DNA from: Bifidobacterium breve DSM 20213 = JCM 1192
Lineage (GTDB): Bacteria > Actinomycetota > Actinomycetes > Actinomycetales > Bifidobacteriaceae
Reading direction: 5' to 3'
DNA length: 64,000 nt
NCBI RefSeq assembly: GCF_001025175.1
Contig: NZ_AP012324.1
Coordinates: 2,205,416-2,269,415 of the forward strand
Shown here: positions 1 to 8,860 of the stretch, one piece after another
Position numbering within the stretch: the first letter of the stretch is position 1
Layout: each line of letters begins with the position of its first letter
The notes under the pieces: model-generated
Databases searched by the model: none
What the model was told of the DNA's origin: nothing
What the model saw: the letters and a program-made list of their open reading frames with translations, nothing else
Translations under genes and position numbers: made by a program

Positions 1-792
1 GTACATGCCGGTGACGTACTCGCCCCACGGCTGGAATCCACCGGTGGCCAGCACAGCCTTGGTGGTGCCGTTGAGACCGCCCACACCGTTCCAGAACTTG
101 GTGATGTCATCAATGCCGGCAAGGTTGAACCAGAACACGTTGTTGAGGGCGTGGTGCAGACCCGTGGGGATGAGCAGACGGTTGAAGAAGGCGTAGATGC
201 CGGCGCCGACCGCGCCCATACCCATCAGGGACTCGCCGAAGGCGACCAGACCGTTGTAGACCAGCGGCCACACGAACAGCAGCACCAGGGAAATGACCGA
301 CATCAGCGCGGCGGTCAGGATCGGCACGCAGCGACGGCCGGAGAAGAAGGCCAGGAAGTCGGGCAACTTGGTCTTGCTGAAACGGTTGTACAGCGCACCG
401 GACACGCAGCCGACCATGATGCCGAAGAACACGTTCTTGTTGCCGATGGCGCCAGGAGCAAAGGCGGCCGGCGGGTTCTCGGCGTCGAAGCCCAGGAACA
501 TGGAGGCCGAGCCCATGATCGTGGTGATGGTCATGAAACCGACCAGACCGGACAGGGCCGAGGCGCCGTCCTTGTCACGGGCCATGCCGACGGCCACGCC
601 AACGGCGAACAGCAAGCCCAGATTGTCGAGGATCGCCGAACCCGTCTTGCACAGATAGGCGGCGATGACGTTGCCGCCACCCCAACCGCTCGGATCGATC
701 CAATAGCCGATGCCCAGGAAGAGCGCCGCGGCGGGCAGGCAGGCGACGGGCAGCATCAGCGCGCGGCCTAGTCGCTGAATATAGGCTTTCAT
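1..792 (-). CDS. PTS sugar transporter EIIC domain protein, 5' part (runs off the left edge)
   Basis: The first 264 codons are in the window; the stop lies beyond base 1. This is the membrane channel domain of a glucose/N-acetylglucosamine-type phosphotransferase permease, which imports and phosphorylates a sugar. The N-terminus MKAYIQRLGRALMLPVACLP is typical of the Glc/Nag EIIC family, followed by the hydrophobic LGIGYWIDP and FAVGVAVGMA segments, a DKDGASALSGLVGF stretch, and the conserved TGLHHALNN loop near residue 215. The ATG has a purine-rich ribosome site (GGGAGAAAG) immediately upstream. EIIB and EIIA domains may follow outside the window. The substrate cannot be decided from this part; glucose or GlcNAc is the likely range. 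Confidence 0.9.
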   Translation of the reverse strand, partial: MKAYIQRLGRALMLPVACLPAAALFLGIGYWIDPSGWGGGNVIAAYLCKTGSAILDNLGLLFAVGVAVGMARDKDGASALSGLVGFMTITTIMGSASMFLGFDAENPPAAFAPGAIGNKNVFFGIMVGCVSGALYNRFSKTKLPDFLAFFSGRRCVPILTAALMSVISLVLLFVWPLVYNGLVAFGESLMGMGAVGAGIYAFFNRLLIPTGLHHALNNVFWFNLAGIDDITKFWNGVGGLNGTTKAVLATGGFQPWGEYVTGMY

Positions 793-1093
793 TTCTTTCT
801 CCCTTCATGCGGGTTTTCCAGCGGTGGAGTACTTCTCTGTGCCCTGCTCCGCCGTCACGCGCCGACCCTCCATTGGACCGGCCGATATCCGGCGGGGCGA
901 GTACCGCTTTCAACGGATAATAGTACGCCACAGACGTCATGCGCCGCAACTCAGCGCACTGAAATCAAGGCTCGGAGAACCGTGCGCGGATTTCGGAAAC
1001 CTAATCGAACATGCAAAGCGTCTGAGCCGCGGAATGCCGCCATTTTCGGTCATGTTCGTTTGTGCGGAAACAGTTCGGATGGGTGCACGGTTC
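793..1093. other. Intergenic region upstream of the PTS gene
   Basis: About 300 bases without a credible gene. It must hold the leftward promoter of the PTS gene; an A+T-rich patch near 915-930 (TACTATTATC on the minus strand) is a possible -10 element. I see no clear antiterminator hairpin or riboswitch. Confidence 0.4.
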
Positions 1094-2323
1094 TTACTGA
1101 GAATCGTCCTCTGCACCCATCGCGGCGGCCATGGCGGCGTCTCGGGAACCCTTGGTGACCCGCAGGCCCACGGTGACGCCGACCAACACCACCGTGCAGG
1201 CGATCCACAGCATCCGCCCGCCGAAGCCGCCGATCACCCCGCCGCCGATCAGCGGCGCCAATGCGATCGACACCGACCACACCACGTTATAGACGCCCTG
1301 GTACGTGCCGCGGGCGGTGGCGGGCGCCATGGCGGCGACCGTGGTGGTGGCGATGGGGAACGTGCCCAGCTCGCCCAGCGTCCACAGCACTACGGCAAGC
1401 GCGAACCCGCCCCATGAATGGGCCACGGCCTGCACCGCATAGCCGATGGCGGTCACCGCAAGGCCCATCACGAGCACACGCGAATTGCCCATGCGCGCGA
1501 ACAGTTTCATGGCGGGAATCTGCAGCAGACACAGCATGCCGCCGTTGATGGTCAACAGCACCGAATAGTCGCCCAACCCCAGACCAAGGTCCGTCATGGC
1601 AATGGGCAGGCCGGAGGTGCTTTGGAAGTACACAAGGAAGTAGCCGAACATCAGCAGGGAGAAGCCGAGGAATGGAGTATCGGTGAGCACGCGCCGCCAA
1701 TTGCGAGACATGGCGCCCTCGGGGCGGGCCGCCGGCGCCGAAGTCGTCAGATGCCTCACTTCGCGGAAGAACACGATCAGCAATATCGTGACGGCGATCA
1801 TCACCGCCGCCTCGACGTAGAACATCAGCGAATAGGAGATCTTGATCAGCTGATTGGCCACGATCGGGCCGATCGCATACCCGAAATTGATGGCCCATGA
1901 TTGCAGCACATAGGCGCGCTGTTGACGCTTGGGAGGCACCACGTCGGCGATGTATGCGGCGATGGCTGGACTGGGCAGCGAGGCGAACGCGCCGTATACG
2001 AACAGGGCCGCGCCCAACGCCACGGGATCGGCGAGGACGGAGACGACCAGAAGAGCGGCGGCCGCGCCGATTTCGCCGATGATGATCATCGACTGGCGGC
2101 CGAACCGGTCGGACAGCGCGCCACCGAAAAGACAGCCGATGATGGCGCCGAAACCGTACATGGCCACGACCGCGCCCACAACGCCTTCGCCGAGGTGCAG
2201 CGCGGAGACCAGGTAGATCGACAGGAACGACGTCACGAAGCGACCCATCCACAGAATCAGAATCGCCAACCATAATCCCCAATACAGCAGGGACAGTCCG
2301 AATATCATGCGCTGCTTCTTCAC
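1094..2323 (-). CDS. MFS family transporter (about 409 aa)
   Basis: A major facilitator superfamily permease with about twelve hydrophobic segments. After the second segment it carries GGALSDRFGRQSMI, the MFS signature loop (G...D..GR) between helices 2 and 3. A hydrophilic central loop around residues 195-215 (RHLTTSAPAARPEGAM) separates the two six-helix halves. The start is taken as GTG at 2323, which has AAGG eight bases upstream; an ATG at 2308 is also possible. It is divergent from the methyltransferase at 2396 with about 70 bases between them. The substrate (sugar, drug or other) cannot be read from the sequence. A charged C-terminal tail ends in GAEDDSQ. Confidence 0.85.
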   Translation of the reverse strand: MKKQRMIFGLSLLYWGLWLAILILWMGRFVTSFLSIYLVSALHLGEGVVGAVVAMYGFGAIIGCLFGGALSDRFGRQSMIIIGEIGAAAALLVVSVLADPVALGAALFVYGAFASLPSPAIAAYIADVVPPKRQQRAYVLQSWAINFGYAIGPIVANQLIKISYSLMFYVEAAVMIAVTILLIVFFREVRHLTTSAPAARPEGAMSRNWRRVLTDTPFLGFSLLMFGYFLVYFQSTSGLPIAMTDLGLGLGDYSVLLTINGGMLCLLQIPAMKLFARMGNSRVLVMGLAVTAIGYAVQAVAHSWGGFALAVVLWTLGELGTFPIATTTVAAMAPATARGTYQGVYNVVWSVSIALAPLIGGGVIGGFGGRMLWIACTVVLVGVTVGLRVTKGSRDAAMAAAMGAEDDSQ

Positions 2324-2395
2324 TCTCAATACCTTACCGGCTACCGACGGCGGAATAGCCGCGTTTTGGCGCGGGGTGCTGGGACAATAGCACCT

Positions 2396-3394
2396 ATGGC
2401 TATCAAAAAAGGACCGACCAAGGGGTCGGGTGGCAAGCATCGCAACAAACTGAAGGGTTACGGCCCCACTCCGAAGGCCGAGGACCGCGTCTACCACAAG
2501 GCATACAAGGCCAAGAAGGCGGCGGAACGCCGGCAGATGGCCGACCCGCGTCTGGCGGCTCGCCGCCGAGTGGACAAGTTCGCTTCGGCGGACACCTCGG
2601 ATCTGGTGTACGGCCGCAATTCCGTGCTGGAGGCACTGCGCGTGGGCGTACCTTCTTCCACGCTGTACATCATGTCTCGCATCGAGCATGATGACCGCAC
2701 CCGCGAAATCGTGAAGATCGCCGGCATGAACGGCCTGCACATGCTGGAGGCCGACCGTCTGGAGATGGATCGCATCGCCCGCTCCGGCAACCATCAGGGC
2801 GTGATCCTGAAGGTCGATCCGTTCCAGTACTCCTCTCTGAGGGAATTGGCCGACCGTGCCGAGAAGAAGGCAAAGGCCATGGAGGCTGCGAATTCGGCCG
2901 CCGCACGCATCGCGGCCCGCCCGCTGTTCATTGCGCTGGACGGCGTGACCGACCCGCAGAACCTGGGTGCCGTGATTCGTTCGGCAGCCGCATTCGGTGC
3001 CAACGGTGTGATTCTGCCCGAGCGTCGTTCCGCTTCGGTGAACGCCGCAGCATGGAAGGTATCCGCTGGCGCAGCGGCCCACATGCCGGTGGCTCGCGTG
3101 GTGAACCTGACCAAGGCGATCGAAGGCCTGAAGGAGCGCGGCTACTACGTAGTCGGCCTGGACGGCGGTGGCGACAAGCTCGTGGGCGAAACCGGTTTTG
3201 AAACCGATCCGCTCGTGGTGGTGCTGGGATCGGAAGGCAGTGGCCTGAGCCGATTGGTGCGCGAATCCTGCGACGCGATTGCCGGCATTCCGATCAGCTC
3301 GTCCGTGGAATCGCTGAACGCTTCGGTGGCCGCGGGCATCAGCCTGTACGCCGTGTCCCGCGCCCGTCGCGAGGGCGCCGAATCAGCTCAGTAA
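2396..3394 (+). CDS. rlmB: TrmH/SpoU-family 23S rRNA (guanosine 2'-O) methyltransferase, RlmB type
   Basis: A 332-residue SPOUT methyltransferase. The lysine-rich N-terminus (MAIKKGPTKGSGGKHRNKLKGYG) is typical of actinobacterial members. The substrate-binding domain begins with VYGRNSVLEAL near residue 66. The catalytic knot domain shows GVTDPQNLGAVIRSAAAFGA (motif 1), VVVLGSEGSGLSRLV (motif 2) and IPISSSVESLNASVAAGISL (motif 3). RlmB methylates a guanosine of the 23S rRNA peptidyl-transferase region using S-adenosylmethionine; exact target specificity is inferred. The first ATG with good family alignment is at 2396; no strong ribosome site precedes it and the mRNA may be leaderless or nearly so. 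A strong bidirectional terminator follows. Confidence 0.88.
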   Translation: MAIKKGPTKGSGGKHRNKLKGYGPTPKAEDRVYHKAYKAKKAAERRQMADPRLAARRRVDKFASADTSDLVYGRNSVLEALRVGVPSSTLYIMSRIEHDDRTREIVKIAGMNGLHMLEADRLEMDRIARSGNHQGVILKVDPFQYSSLRELADRAEKKAKAMEAANSAAARIAARPLFIALDGVTDPQNLGAVIRSAAAFGANGVILPERRSASVNAAAWKVSAGAAAHMPVARVVNLTKAIEGLKERGYYVVGLDGGGDKLVGETGFETDPLVVVLGSEGSGLSRLVRESCDAIAGIPISSSVESLNASVAAGISLYAVSRARREGAESAQ

Positions 3395-3410
3395 GCTAAG
3401 CAGCCAAACA

Positions 3411-3445
3411 AAGAGGTCCGCCAGCGATGGCGGACCTCTTTTCGT
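3411..3445. terminator. Bidirectional intrinsic terminator
   Basis: Perfect 12-bp stem (AAGAGGTCCGCC / GGCGGACCTCTT) around the loop AGCGAT, with a T-rich tail on the plus strand and A residues before it, so it can serve both the methyltransferase (plus) and the mutarotase gene (minus), which converge here. Confidence 0.9.
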
Positions 3446-4306
3446 TTATGCCGCAGAGAGCGTTTGGGTGAGCGCATGGGACTCGCCGGGTTCAAGTCTT
3501 ACCGCGTGTTCGCGGCATGCGGCGGCCTCGCAGCATACGAAGTGACGCCATTCCTCGTTGACGGAATCATTGACCAGCACGCCGTACGGTTCGGCGGGGT
3601 TCCACACCACGGTTTGCGCAGAGCCGGACTTGGCAACATGAATCGTGCGACCAAAACCTTCGTCATGCAGTTCCACTGCGGCAGTCGAGGCATATACACG
3701 ATCCACCGGGCCATCGAACGTCACGGCCTCGTCCGGCTGCTCACACGGCGCAAAACCATTGGTCGCATCCTCATAATGTGCGTGCTCAAGACCGGTGAGG
3801 CGAATCTGCGAGACATCGCTGACGTGGAAATACGTATGCAGTGCGGCTTCATAGGAGAACGGCGTGGCTCCAGTGTTGGTCACTGTAAGCGTCATGGTAA
3901 GGGTATCGGCAACGTGCACCTCATAATCAGCACGGAAACTGGGCACGGCATCCCCCTCGAACCAAGGCAGCATATCGGAAGGCACATCAGCCTCGGTCAG
4001 GCTGTAATGCGCATAGCTATTGCTGAAGGACTCAGCATCGAGATGCCACTGTCTGGTACGAACGAATCCATGATTCGGCTTTTTGCCAAGACCATGGCCG
4101 TCGGCAAAGCCGGGCCCAAACCACGGGAATATCACCGGAACACCGCCGCCCAGCGGCCTACCTTCAGCAACCACCACCGAAGAAGGTGCAAACACCACAT
4201 CCGTGGCCTGGCTCAGCGGCCGCCAGCGCAGCAGATGCGCGCCGCGGTCGCTGATGGTGGCGGAACCTGCGGAATTGTCGATGTTGCGAAACACGAAATC
4301 AGTCAT
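3446..4306 (-). CDS. Aldose 1-epimerase / hexose-6-phosphate mutarotase-like protein
   Basis: A 286-residue galactose-mutarotase-fold enzyme of the YeaD (hexose-6-phosphate epimerase) subgroup. It carries GAHLLRWRP near residue 22, VPVIFPWFGPG near 57, and NHGFVRTRQW near 78, where the family has PxHGFxR with a catalytic histidine. A second conserved region is YEAALHTYFHVSDV around 155-168, supplying another histidine. The usual catalytic Glu region is seen as VWNPAEPYGVLVND. It lies about 55 bases downstream of galT on the same strand, which suggests a role in supplying the right anomer for galactose or hexose-phosphate metabolism. The choice between free sugar and sugar phosphate cannot be settled by eye. 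Confidence 0.82.
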   Translation of the reverse strand: MTDFVFRNIDNSAGSATISDRGAHLLRWRPLSQATDVVFAPSSVVVAEGRPLGGGVPVIFPWFGPGFADGHGLGKKPNHGFVRTRQWHLDAESFSNSYAHYSLTEADVPSDMLPWFEGDAVPSFRADYEVHVADTLTMTLTVTNTGATPFSYEAALHTYFHVSDVSQIRLTGLEHAHYEDATNGFAPCEQPDEAVTFDGPVDRVYASTAAVELHDEGFGRTIHVAKSGSAQTVVWNPAEPYGVLVNDSVNEEWRHFVCCEAAACREHAVRLEPGESHALTQTLSAA

Positions 4307-4360
4307 TACCTCTCCTCAAACATCGGAAAATAGTGCTGCGGTTTATCAGCGCGGGGCCGA

Positions 4361-5872
4361 TTACTGCCGGGTAAGCCCAAGTTCAGCGAGGAACGCGACC
4401 GTCTGCTCCTTGGTTTTGAACACGGCGGTATTGCCGAGAATACGCTCGCACACGCTGCCAAGTTCTTCATGAACGGCTTGATGAATGGCCGCTCGGTCAC
4501 GATTGCCGTTCAGTGCGGCGGTCAGCTCGTCCCATTCCAGCGTGAACTCACTCACCGATGCGGGTAACGGCTGGCCCTCGGCCAAGGCGTTCTCAAGCTG
4601 GGCAAGTTGATCGACCAAACGTCCGGGCAGAATAAACAGACCCTGCGCTTCGATGAGGCCAATAGGCTCCTGCTTGATCGGCCAGAATTCGGGATGCGCG
4701 TGGAACACTCCCTCGGGGTATTCGCTGCTGACGGCATTGTTGCGGAAAATCAAGCTCATCTCGTACCCGCGATCCGTAATGATGGCACTTGGAGACACAG
4801 CGGATTGACGATTACCATCCGCGTCATGGCTGGCGATGTTCGCTGCACTATCGTCAAACTGCTGCCAAGCGAGTCGAATCATATCGCTGATTTCCACGAT
4901 GGCATCGCGATTGCGAGACACCACACGTACGGCGGTACCCGGCCAGTCGAGGATCTCAACCACGGCATCTGGATAGCCGTTCATGTGGAATGTGGCCCAA
5001 GCGGCCGCCTTGTGCATGGGCAGATGCTCGCCGCCGCCCTGATAGTGATCATGAGCCAGCACCGATCCGCCGATACGCGGCAGAGCGGCGTTGCAGCCCA
5101 GGAAGTAGCCGGGGAATCGGTCAACGAAGTCCAGCAGATGGCCGAAGGTATCGCGGTCAACGTGCATAGGCGTGTGCTCGGTGTTGACGCAAATGCCATG
5201 CTGGTGGAAGTAGCCGTATGGAGAGAACTGCCAGAACCACGGTTCGCCGCCCAGCGTGACCGGCACTGTGCGCAGCGTACGCTTGTCACGGCCCGCGAAA
5301 CCTTCGTTCTCATGGCATATCGTGCAGGAAGGGTAGCCACCCGCCACGCTATTGCCGGCTGCAGCCTTCTTCATGTTCTTGAATTCCGGCTTGGCGAGAT
5401 TGATGGTCACGGTGACGCCATGCGAATCAAAGCGCGGATTTTTGTCGAGTACGGCTTTCTTGACGTAGTTGTTGGCCACGCTGTAGTCGTAGAACCAGCG
5501 CATGGCCTCCATACCATCGTTGGATTGTTCAACGGCCACGAACCGATCCTGTACAGCGGACGGGCTGGCGGACAGCAGACCCATCACCACATCGGCGTAT
5601 CGCGGCCCTTCTTCAGGCTCGAATAGGCCAGCGGCAACGCATGATTCGCGGAAGCGGCTCAACAGTTCGTCCGGCGCGGTGTCGTCTGTAGTCTCTCCGG
5701 TCGGGCGGTACGAATCCAGCTCAAACAGTTCAAAAATGCGATTACGGGTCCAATCCGCATCGCGCGGGTCAAGGTTAAGATGCTTGCCGGCATAATCGAC
5801 CAGTACGTCGATGCTGGCATACACGTCGTTCAGGCTGCTGACGGTGTTGTCTGTTGCTTCGTTGCGAGACAT
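4361..5872 (-). CDS. galT: UDP-glucose--hexose-1-phosphate uridylyltransferase, class II GalT
   Basis: A 503-residue enzyme of the Leloir pathway that swaps UMP between UDP-glucose and galactose-1-phosphate. The length and motifs fit the long, Firmicutes/bifidobacterial type II family rather than the E. coli type: CTICHENEGFAGR near residue 181, FSPYGYFHQHGI near 218, and LAHDHYQGGGEHLPM near 275, the region of the active-site histidines. The C-terminal domain includes YEMSLIFRNNAVSSEYPEG and FHAHPEFWPIKQEPIGLIEA. The ATG at 5872 is followed in the operon by the mutarotase-like gene. A partial palindrome at 5891-5911 just upstream is a candidate operator. Confidence 0.92.
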   Translation of the reverse strand: MSRNEATDNTVSSLNDVYASIDVLVDYAGKHLNLDPRDADWTRNRIFELFELDSYRPTGETTDDTAPDELLSRFRESCVAAGLFEPEEGPRYADVVMGLLSASPSAVQDRFVAVEQSNDGMEAMRWFYDYSVANNYVKKAVLDKNPRFDSHGVTVTINLAKPEFKNMKKAAAGNSVAGGYPSCTICHENEGFAGRDKRTLRTVPVTLGGEPWFWQFSPYGYFHQHGICVNTEHTPMHVDRDTFGHLLDFVDRFPGYFLGCNAALPRIGGSVLAHDHYQGGGEHLPMHKAAAWATFHMNGYPDAVVEILDWPGTAVRVVSRNRDAIVEISDMIRLAWQQFDDSAANIASHDADGNRQSAVSPSAIITDRGYEMSLIFRNNAVSSEYPEGVFHAHPEFWPIKQEPIGLIEAQGLFILPGRLVDQLAQLENALAEGQPLPASVSEFTLEWDELTAALNGNRDRAAIHQAVHEELGSVCERILGNTAVFKTKEQTVAFLAELGLTRQ

Positions 5873-5890
5873 TGGTTCGTCTTTCTGCTT

Positions 5891-5911
5891 ATTGTTAATT
5901 ACCCTAACAAT
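5891..5911. promoter_or_regulatory. Imperfect palindrome upstream of galT, candidate operator
   Basis: ATTGTTA and TAACAAT form inverted arms separated by seven bases, 20 to 40 bases upstream of the galT start, in A+T-rich DNA that also contains possible -10 hexamers (TAATTA, TATAAT-like). The protein that binds it is unknown. Confidence 0.4.
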
Positions 5912-5965
5912 TAATAATTATAGACGACCCACGGTCAACGGCACACGCGATCCACACACATAAGA

Positions 5966-6023
5966 AACCGCACCTCCGATCATCGAATCTGAATTACTTC
6001 AGTCCAACAATCGGGGCGCGGTT
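5966..6023 (-). terminator. Hairpin downstream of the DUF4032 gene
   Basis: Arms ACCGCACCTCCGAT and ATCGGGGCGCGGT pair over 13 bp with one bulge and one wobble; an inner CTGAA..TTCAG hairpin sits in the loop. On the minus strand the stem is followed by TTTCTTATG. It lies between the stop of the DUF4032 gene and the galT promoter. Confidence 0.6.
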
Positions 6024-6048
6024 CACAGGGCCGAATATATAAATCCGC

Positions 6049-7461
6049 TTAATGGCTCCACACCGCCGCGTCAGGATCGTCGTCGGGGTTGTAGCCGCCG
6101 TCGTCCAGGCCGCCGTAAGTGGTCTCATCATCGATGACGCCGGAATCGGCCTCTTCGTTGAGTTCGGCAAGCGCCTTGGAATCGAGCTTATAGTTCGGCA
6201 AGACGTTTTCGATATAGCTGGTCACAGCCTCGTCCATCGGCACGTCGTGGCCGGCCTTCTCCGCCAAGAACCAACGATGGTCAAGCACCTCGTGGAAGAA
6301 CTGCGCCGGCTCGATCTGCGAACGGTACTCACGCGGAATCATGCGAACCGTTGGCTCGTACACTTCGCGCATCCAATCGGTGGCCACGATTTCGAGCTCC
6401 TCGCCGTCACGCCATGTGGAGGCGCGGTAGGCATCGAGATCGTTGAGCAGGCGGCGTGCCTGGTTCTCCTGCACGTCCAAACCAGTGAGACGCAACAGCT
6501 TGCGGTTGGCGTAACCGGCATCCACCACACGCGGGCGGACCAGCACGCGCTTGCCGTCCTCGGCGGTCTTCATCTCCAGCTCGTCCACGTCGAAGCCCAG
6601 GTCGTTGAGCTTGTTGACGCGCTGCTCGATCTTCCACATCTCATCCGGGCCGAACTTGTCGGTGTCGGTCAGGGCGCTCCACAGCGAGTGGTAACGGTCG
6701 ACCAAGCGGTTGCCGACCTCGATCTCGTCCACGTCGCTCGGCAGCAGACGGCCGGAGGCCAGATCCATGAGCTCGCCGATGATGTTGGTGCGGGCCAGGT
6801 CGATATCGTATTCGCGCTGGCCATCGGTAAGCTGCACCTGCAAATCACCGGTTTCGGCGTCCACCAGGAAGGCGGAAAACGCGTCGGCATCACGCAGGAA
6901 CAGGACGTTCGACAGCGACACATCGCCCCAGTAGAAGCCGGCCAAGTGCAGGCGAACCAGCAGCACGGCAAGGGCGTCGATCAAACGCTCGGCAGTATCC
7001 GGCTGGAGATTGCGGGCGAACAGCGCGCGGTACGGCAGTGAGAACTTCAGGTGACGGGTGACCAGAATCGCTTCCAGCGGTTCACCGTTGCGGTCATGAC
7101 GACCGGTGACCACGGCAATCGGGGTGACGGTCGGCAACTCAAGCTTCTGCAGTCGGCGCAAAATCTCATACTCGCGCTCGGCCACCTGACGGGTGATCTC
7201 TTTCATGGCGTACACCTCGTCGCCCACGTGCACAAAACGCACCACGTGGCGGGAGATGCCTCGCGGCAGGTTGGCCAGCAGGTCCTCGGGCCAGGTGGCC
7301 AGGGGCTTATGCCAGGGCAGCGTGAACATCTTCGGGTTCGAGCTGGCGGCGGTGATCTTCAATGCTTGCGGCTCAGCTGAACTGGCATGTTCGTCTTCGG
7401 CTTTGACGGACGTGGCCTTCAGCGCGCGCGGATCCATCTGGGGCAAATCGTTCAACTCCAT
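6049..7461 (-). CDS. DUF4032 kinase-like protein
   Basis: A 470-residue protein of the actinobacterial DUF4032 family, whose N-terminal half resembles the lipopolysaccharide-kinase/protein-kinase fold. Visible kinase-like features are VYAMKEI near residue 86, with a lysine in the ATP-binding position, LHLAGFYWGDVSLSNVLF near 173, which has the shape of a catalytic loop, and FLVDAETGDL, with a metal-binding-like Asp, near 198. The C-terminal half (residues 265-430) contains the DUF4032-specific region with TWRDGEELEIVATDWM. The tail is acidic. The substrate is unknown. The start overlaps the upstream pilin-like gene by 10 bases, so the two may be translationally coupled or the overlap may be accidental. 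Confidence 0.75.
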   Translation of the reverse strand: MELNDLPQMDPRALKATSVKAEDEHASSAEPQALKITAASSNPKMFTLPWHKPLATWPEDLLANLPRGISRHVVRFVHVGDEVYAMKEITRQVAEREYEILRRLQKLELPTVTPIAVVTGRHDRNGEPLEAILVTRHLKFSLPYRALFARNLQPDTAERLIDALAVLLVRLHLAGFYWGDVSLSNVLFLRDADAFSAFLVDAETGDLQVQLTDGQREYDIDLARTNIIGELMDLASGRLLPSDVDEIEVGNRLVDRYHSLWSALTDTDKFGPDEMWKIEQRVNKLNDLGFDVDELEMKTAEDGKRVLVRPRVVDAGYANRKLLRLTGLDVQENQARRLLNDLDAYRASTWRDGEELEIVATDWMREVYEPTVRMIPREYRSQIEPAQFFHEVLDHRWFLAEKAGHDVPMDEAVTSYIENVLPNYKLDSKALAELNEEADSGVIDDETTYGGLDDGGYNPDDDPDAAVWSH

Positions 7462-8312
7462 GTGTTCGATTTTACGTGGTGCTTGGGAAGTGCAGCGAGG
7501 AGCGGCGACTTCGGCGCGTTATTCTCGCATACGAATAAATCATCTGTATGGGATTTGCCGGCCGAATTGACGTCCCGTATGCGGCGCCTCATGCGCAATC
7601 TGAACAAAATGAACGCAACAAGTAACATGAGCCCCGCTGCCGCGGCAATGCTGCCTACGGCGGCACCCGTACGACCGATAAGGCCAGGATTGCCCGGCTC
7701 CTCGCTCGGGTTATTTTCGGGCGGGACAACAGGAGTTCCAGTGCTAAATTTCGGCTCTACTGTGATGTTGAGATCAGCGGATGTGTCTCCACTGCCAGGA
7801 ATCGAGATGAGGAACGGATCACAGTCGTATGCTTTGTTGGCTTTCGCCGAGCTCGTGCGGGAGACCAGATATAGGCCGAGCGGCAGATTCTGGAAAGTGA
7901 GCTGACCAGCTACGTTAGTGGTGCCGGAATGCTGGTACAGCTTGTTTTTCGCCGCGTGCGTAGCGAGCTTCTTGGCAGCATCGTGATATTCACTTGATGT
8001 CAGGCGTTCCCAATCGGCAGTGAGGCCGGAAAAATCGCCGACGGTTTTATATGAGGAGACGCTACCATCATTGTTCGTTGTGACGGTGGCGACGCGCACG
8101 ATGGAATAGGTATCGCCGGCAAGCAATTTGGGCGAAGCCGTGTCTCGGCCCCATACGGCATTGATGGTGAGAGCGCCGAAAGAATCAGCTTGCGCATACG
8201 GCACCATAGAGCCGAAGGCTGCAAGAACAGTGAGGACGATAGTAACGGCGGCGGCAATCATGGCAGCAATGCGCGCCGCACCATACTCGCTTCCGCTATG
8301 CAGGTCTAACAT
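7452..8312 (-). CDS. Pilin-like cell-wall protein with sortase-type C-terminus
   Basis: A 286-residue secreted protein. The N-terminus has a signal peptide (RIAAMIAAAVTIVLTVLAAF, cleavage near YAQA-D). The body resembles a SpaA/Cna_B-type pilin: FGALTINAVWGRD near the start and LPLGLYLVSR about 165 residues in, the usual C-terminal edge strand of such domains. The C-terminus has LIGRTGAAVG, a degenerate LPxTG sorting signal, then a hydrophobic segment and RLRMRRR. An unusually long cytoplasmic tail of about 45 residues follows. The ATG at 8312 has GGAAAGGA upstream; longer ORF starts lack family support. It overlaps the end of the sortase pseudogene, so the two once formed an operon. Probably a minor pilin or pilus-associated protein. 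Confidence 0.7.
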   Translation of the reverse strand: MLDLHSGSEYGAARIAAMIAAAVTIVLTVLAAFGSMVPYAQADSFGALTINAVWGRDTASPKLLAGDTYSIVRVATVTTNNDGSVSSYKTVGDFSGLTADWERLTSSEYHDAAKKLATHAAKNKLYQHSGTTNVAGQLTFQNLPLGLYLVSRTSSAKANKAYDCDPFLISIPGSGDTSADLNITVEPKFSTGTPVVPPENNPSEEPGNPGLIGRTGAAVGSIAAAAGLMLLVAFILFRLRMRRRIRDVNSAGKSHTDDLFVCENNAPKSPLLAALPKHHVKSNTWS

Positions 8313-8860
8313 GTCTACCCGGTCCTTTCCGCCGTGATGAATGTGATTGGTTATTTGTACTGTCTGGCTGAGGAGGCAAGTCACCGTCCGGCTCGATATC
8401 CGCAGAGTCAGAATCACCAGATGCGACCTTGGCGCTCCCACTCTGCCGGCGTCGCCGCTCATGACGCTGCCATAAATGCCATGCGACGAGCAAGGCAATC
8501 AGTGCAAGAGACGGCAACAAGTACTGCAGCGGAATGTCCACGTGGAACGTGGATCTGGCGTCATCCTGCTGCTGCGGCGCGTATGGGATGCGATGGCCAC
8601 GCACCAGCAGCCGATGCGTATTGACCGCATACGGCGTACAAGTGATGAGCGTGACCAAATCCTTGCCGGGCTCAATTGCCAGTTGTTTGGTATCGGTCGG
8701 CAGAACGGTAGTGATCTTATCGACCTGATACGCATACGTGTCTTTAAGTATTCACCATCAGCCTTGGACAGAGCAACGCTCACCTTCAGTCCGAACAGGT
8801 TCACGTACAGCACGTTGCCTTCCGAAAGCACCTTGAGATCGAATGCCTGGCGGATTCTAA
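8296..8860 (-). pseudogene. Class C sortase, 5'-truncated and frameshifted
   Basis: The 3' part of a pilus-assembly sortase. The C-terminal half reads VTLITCTPYAVNTHRLLVRG, with the TLxTC catalytic cysteine and the downstream arginine, then a hydrophobic helix (YLLPSLALIALLVAWHLW) and a basic, hydrophilic tail. The preceding part, EGNVLYVNLFGLKVSVAL.., lies in another frame. Adding one A to the short A run at about 8743-8745 joins them as ..EYLKDTYAYQVDKITTVLP... The 5' half, including the catalytic histidine, is missing: the coding sequence ends near 8860 against an IS30-like end. The gene is therefore dead even if the frameshift is a sequencing error. Confidence 0.8.

Noticed and set aside
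1287..2282. 331-codon minus-strand frame rich in Arg
   Set aside because: Shifted frame of the MFS transporter; the true frame has twelve helices and the MFS signature.
7597..7905. Plus-strand frame antisense to the pilin-like gene
   Set aside because: The minus strand has a signal peptide, pilin-like edge strands and a C-terminal anchor, so the plus frame is a shadow.
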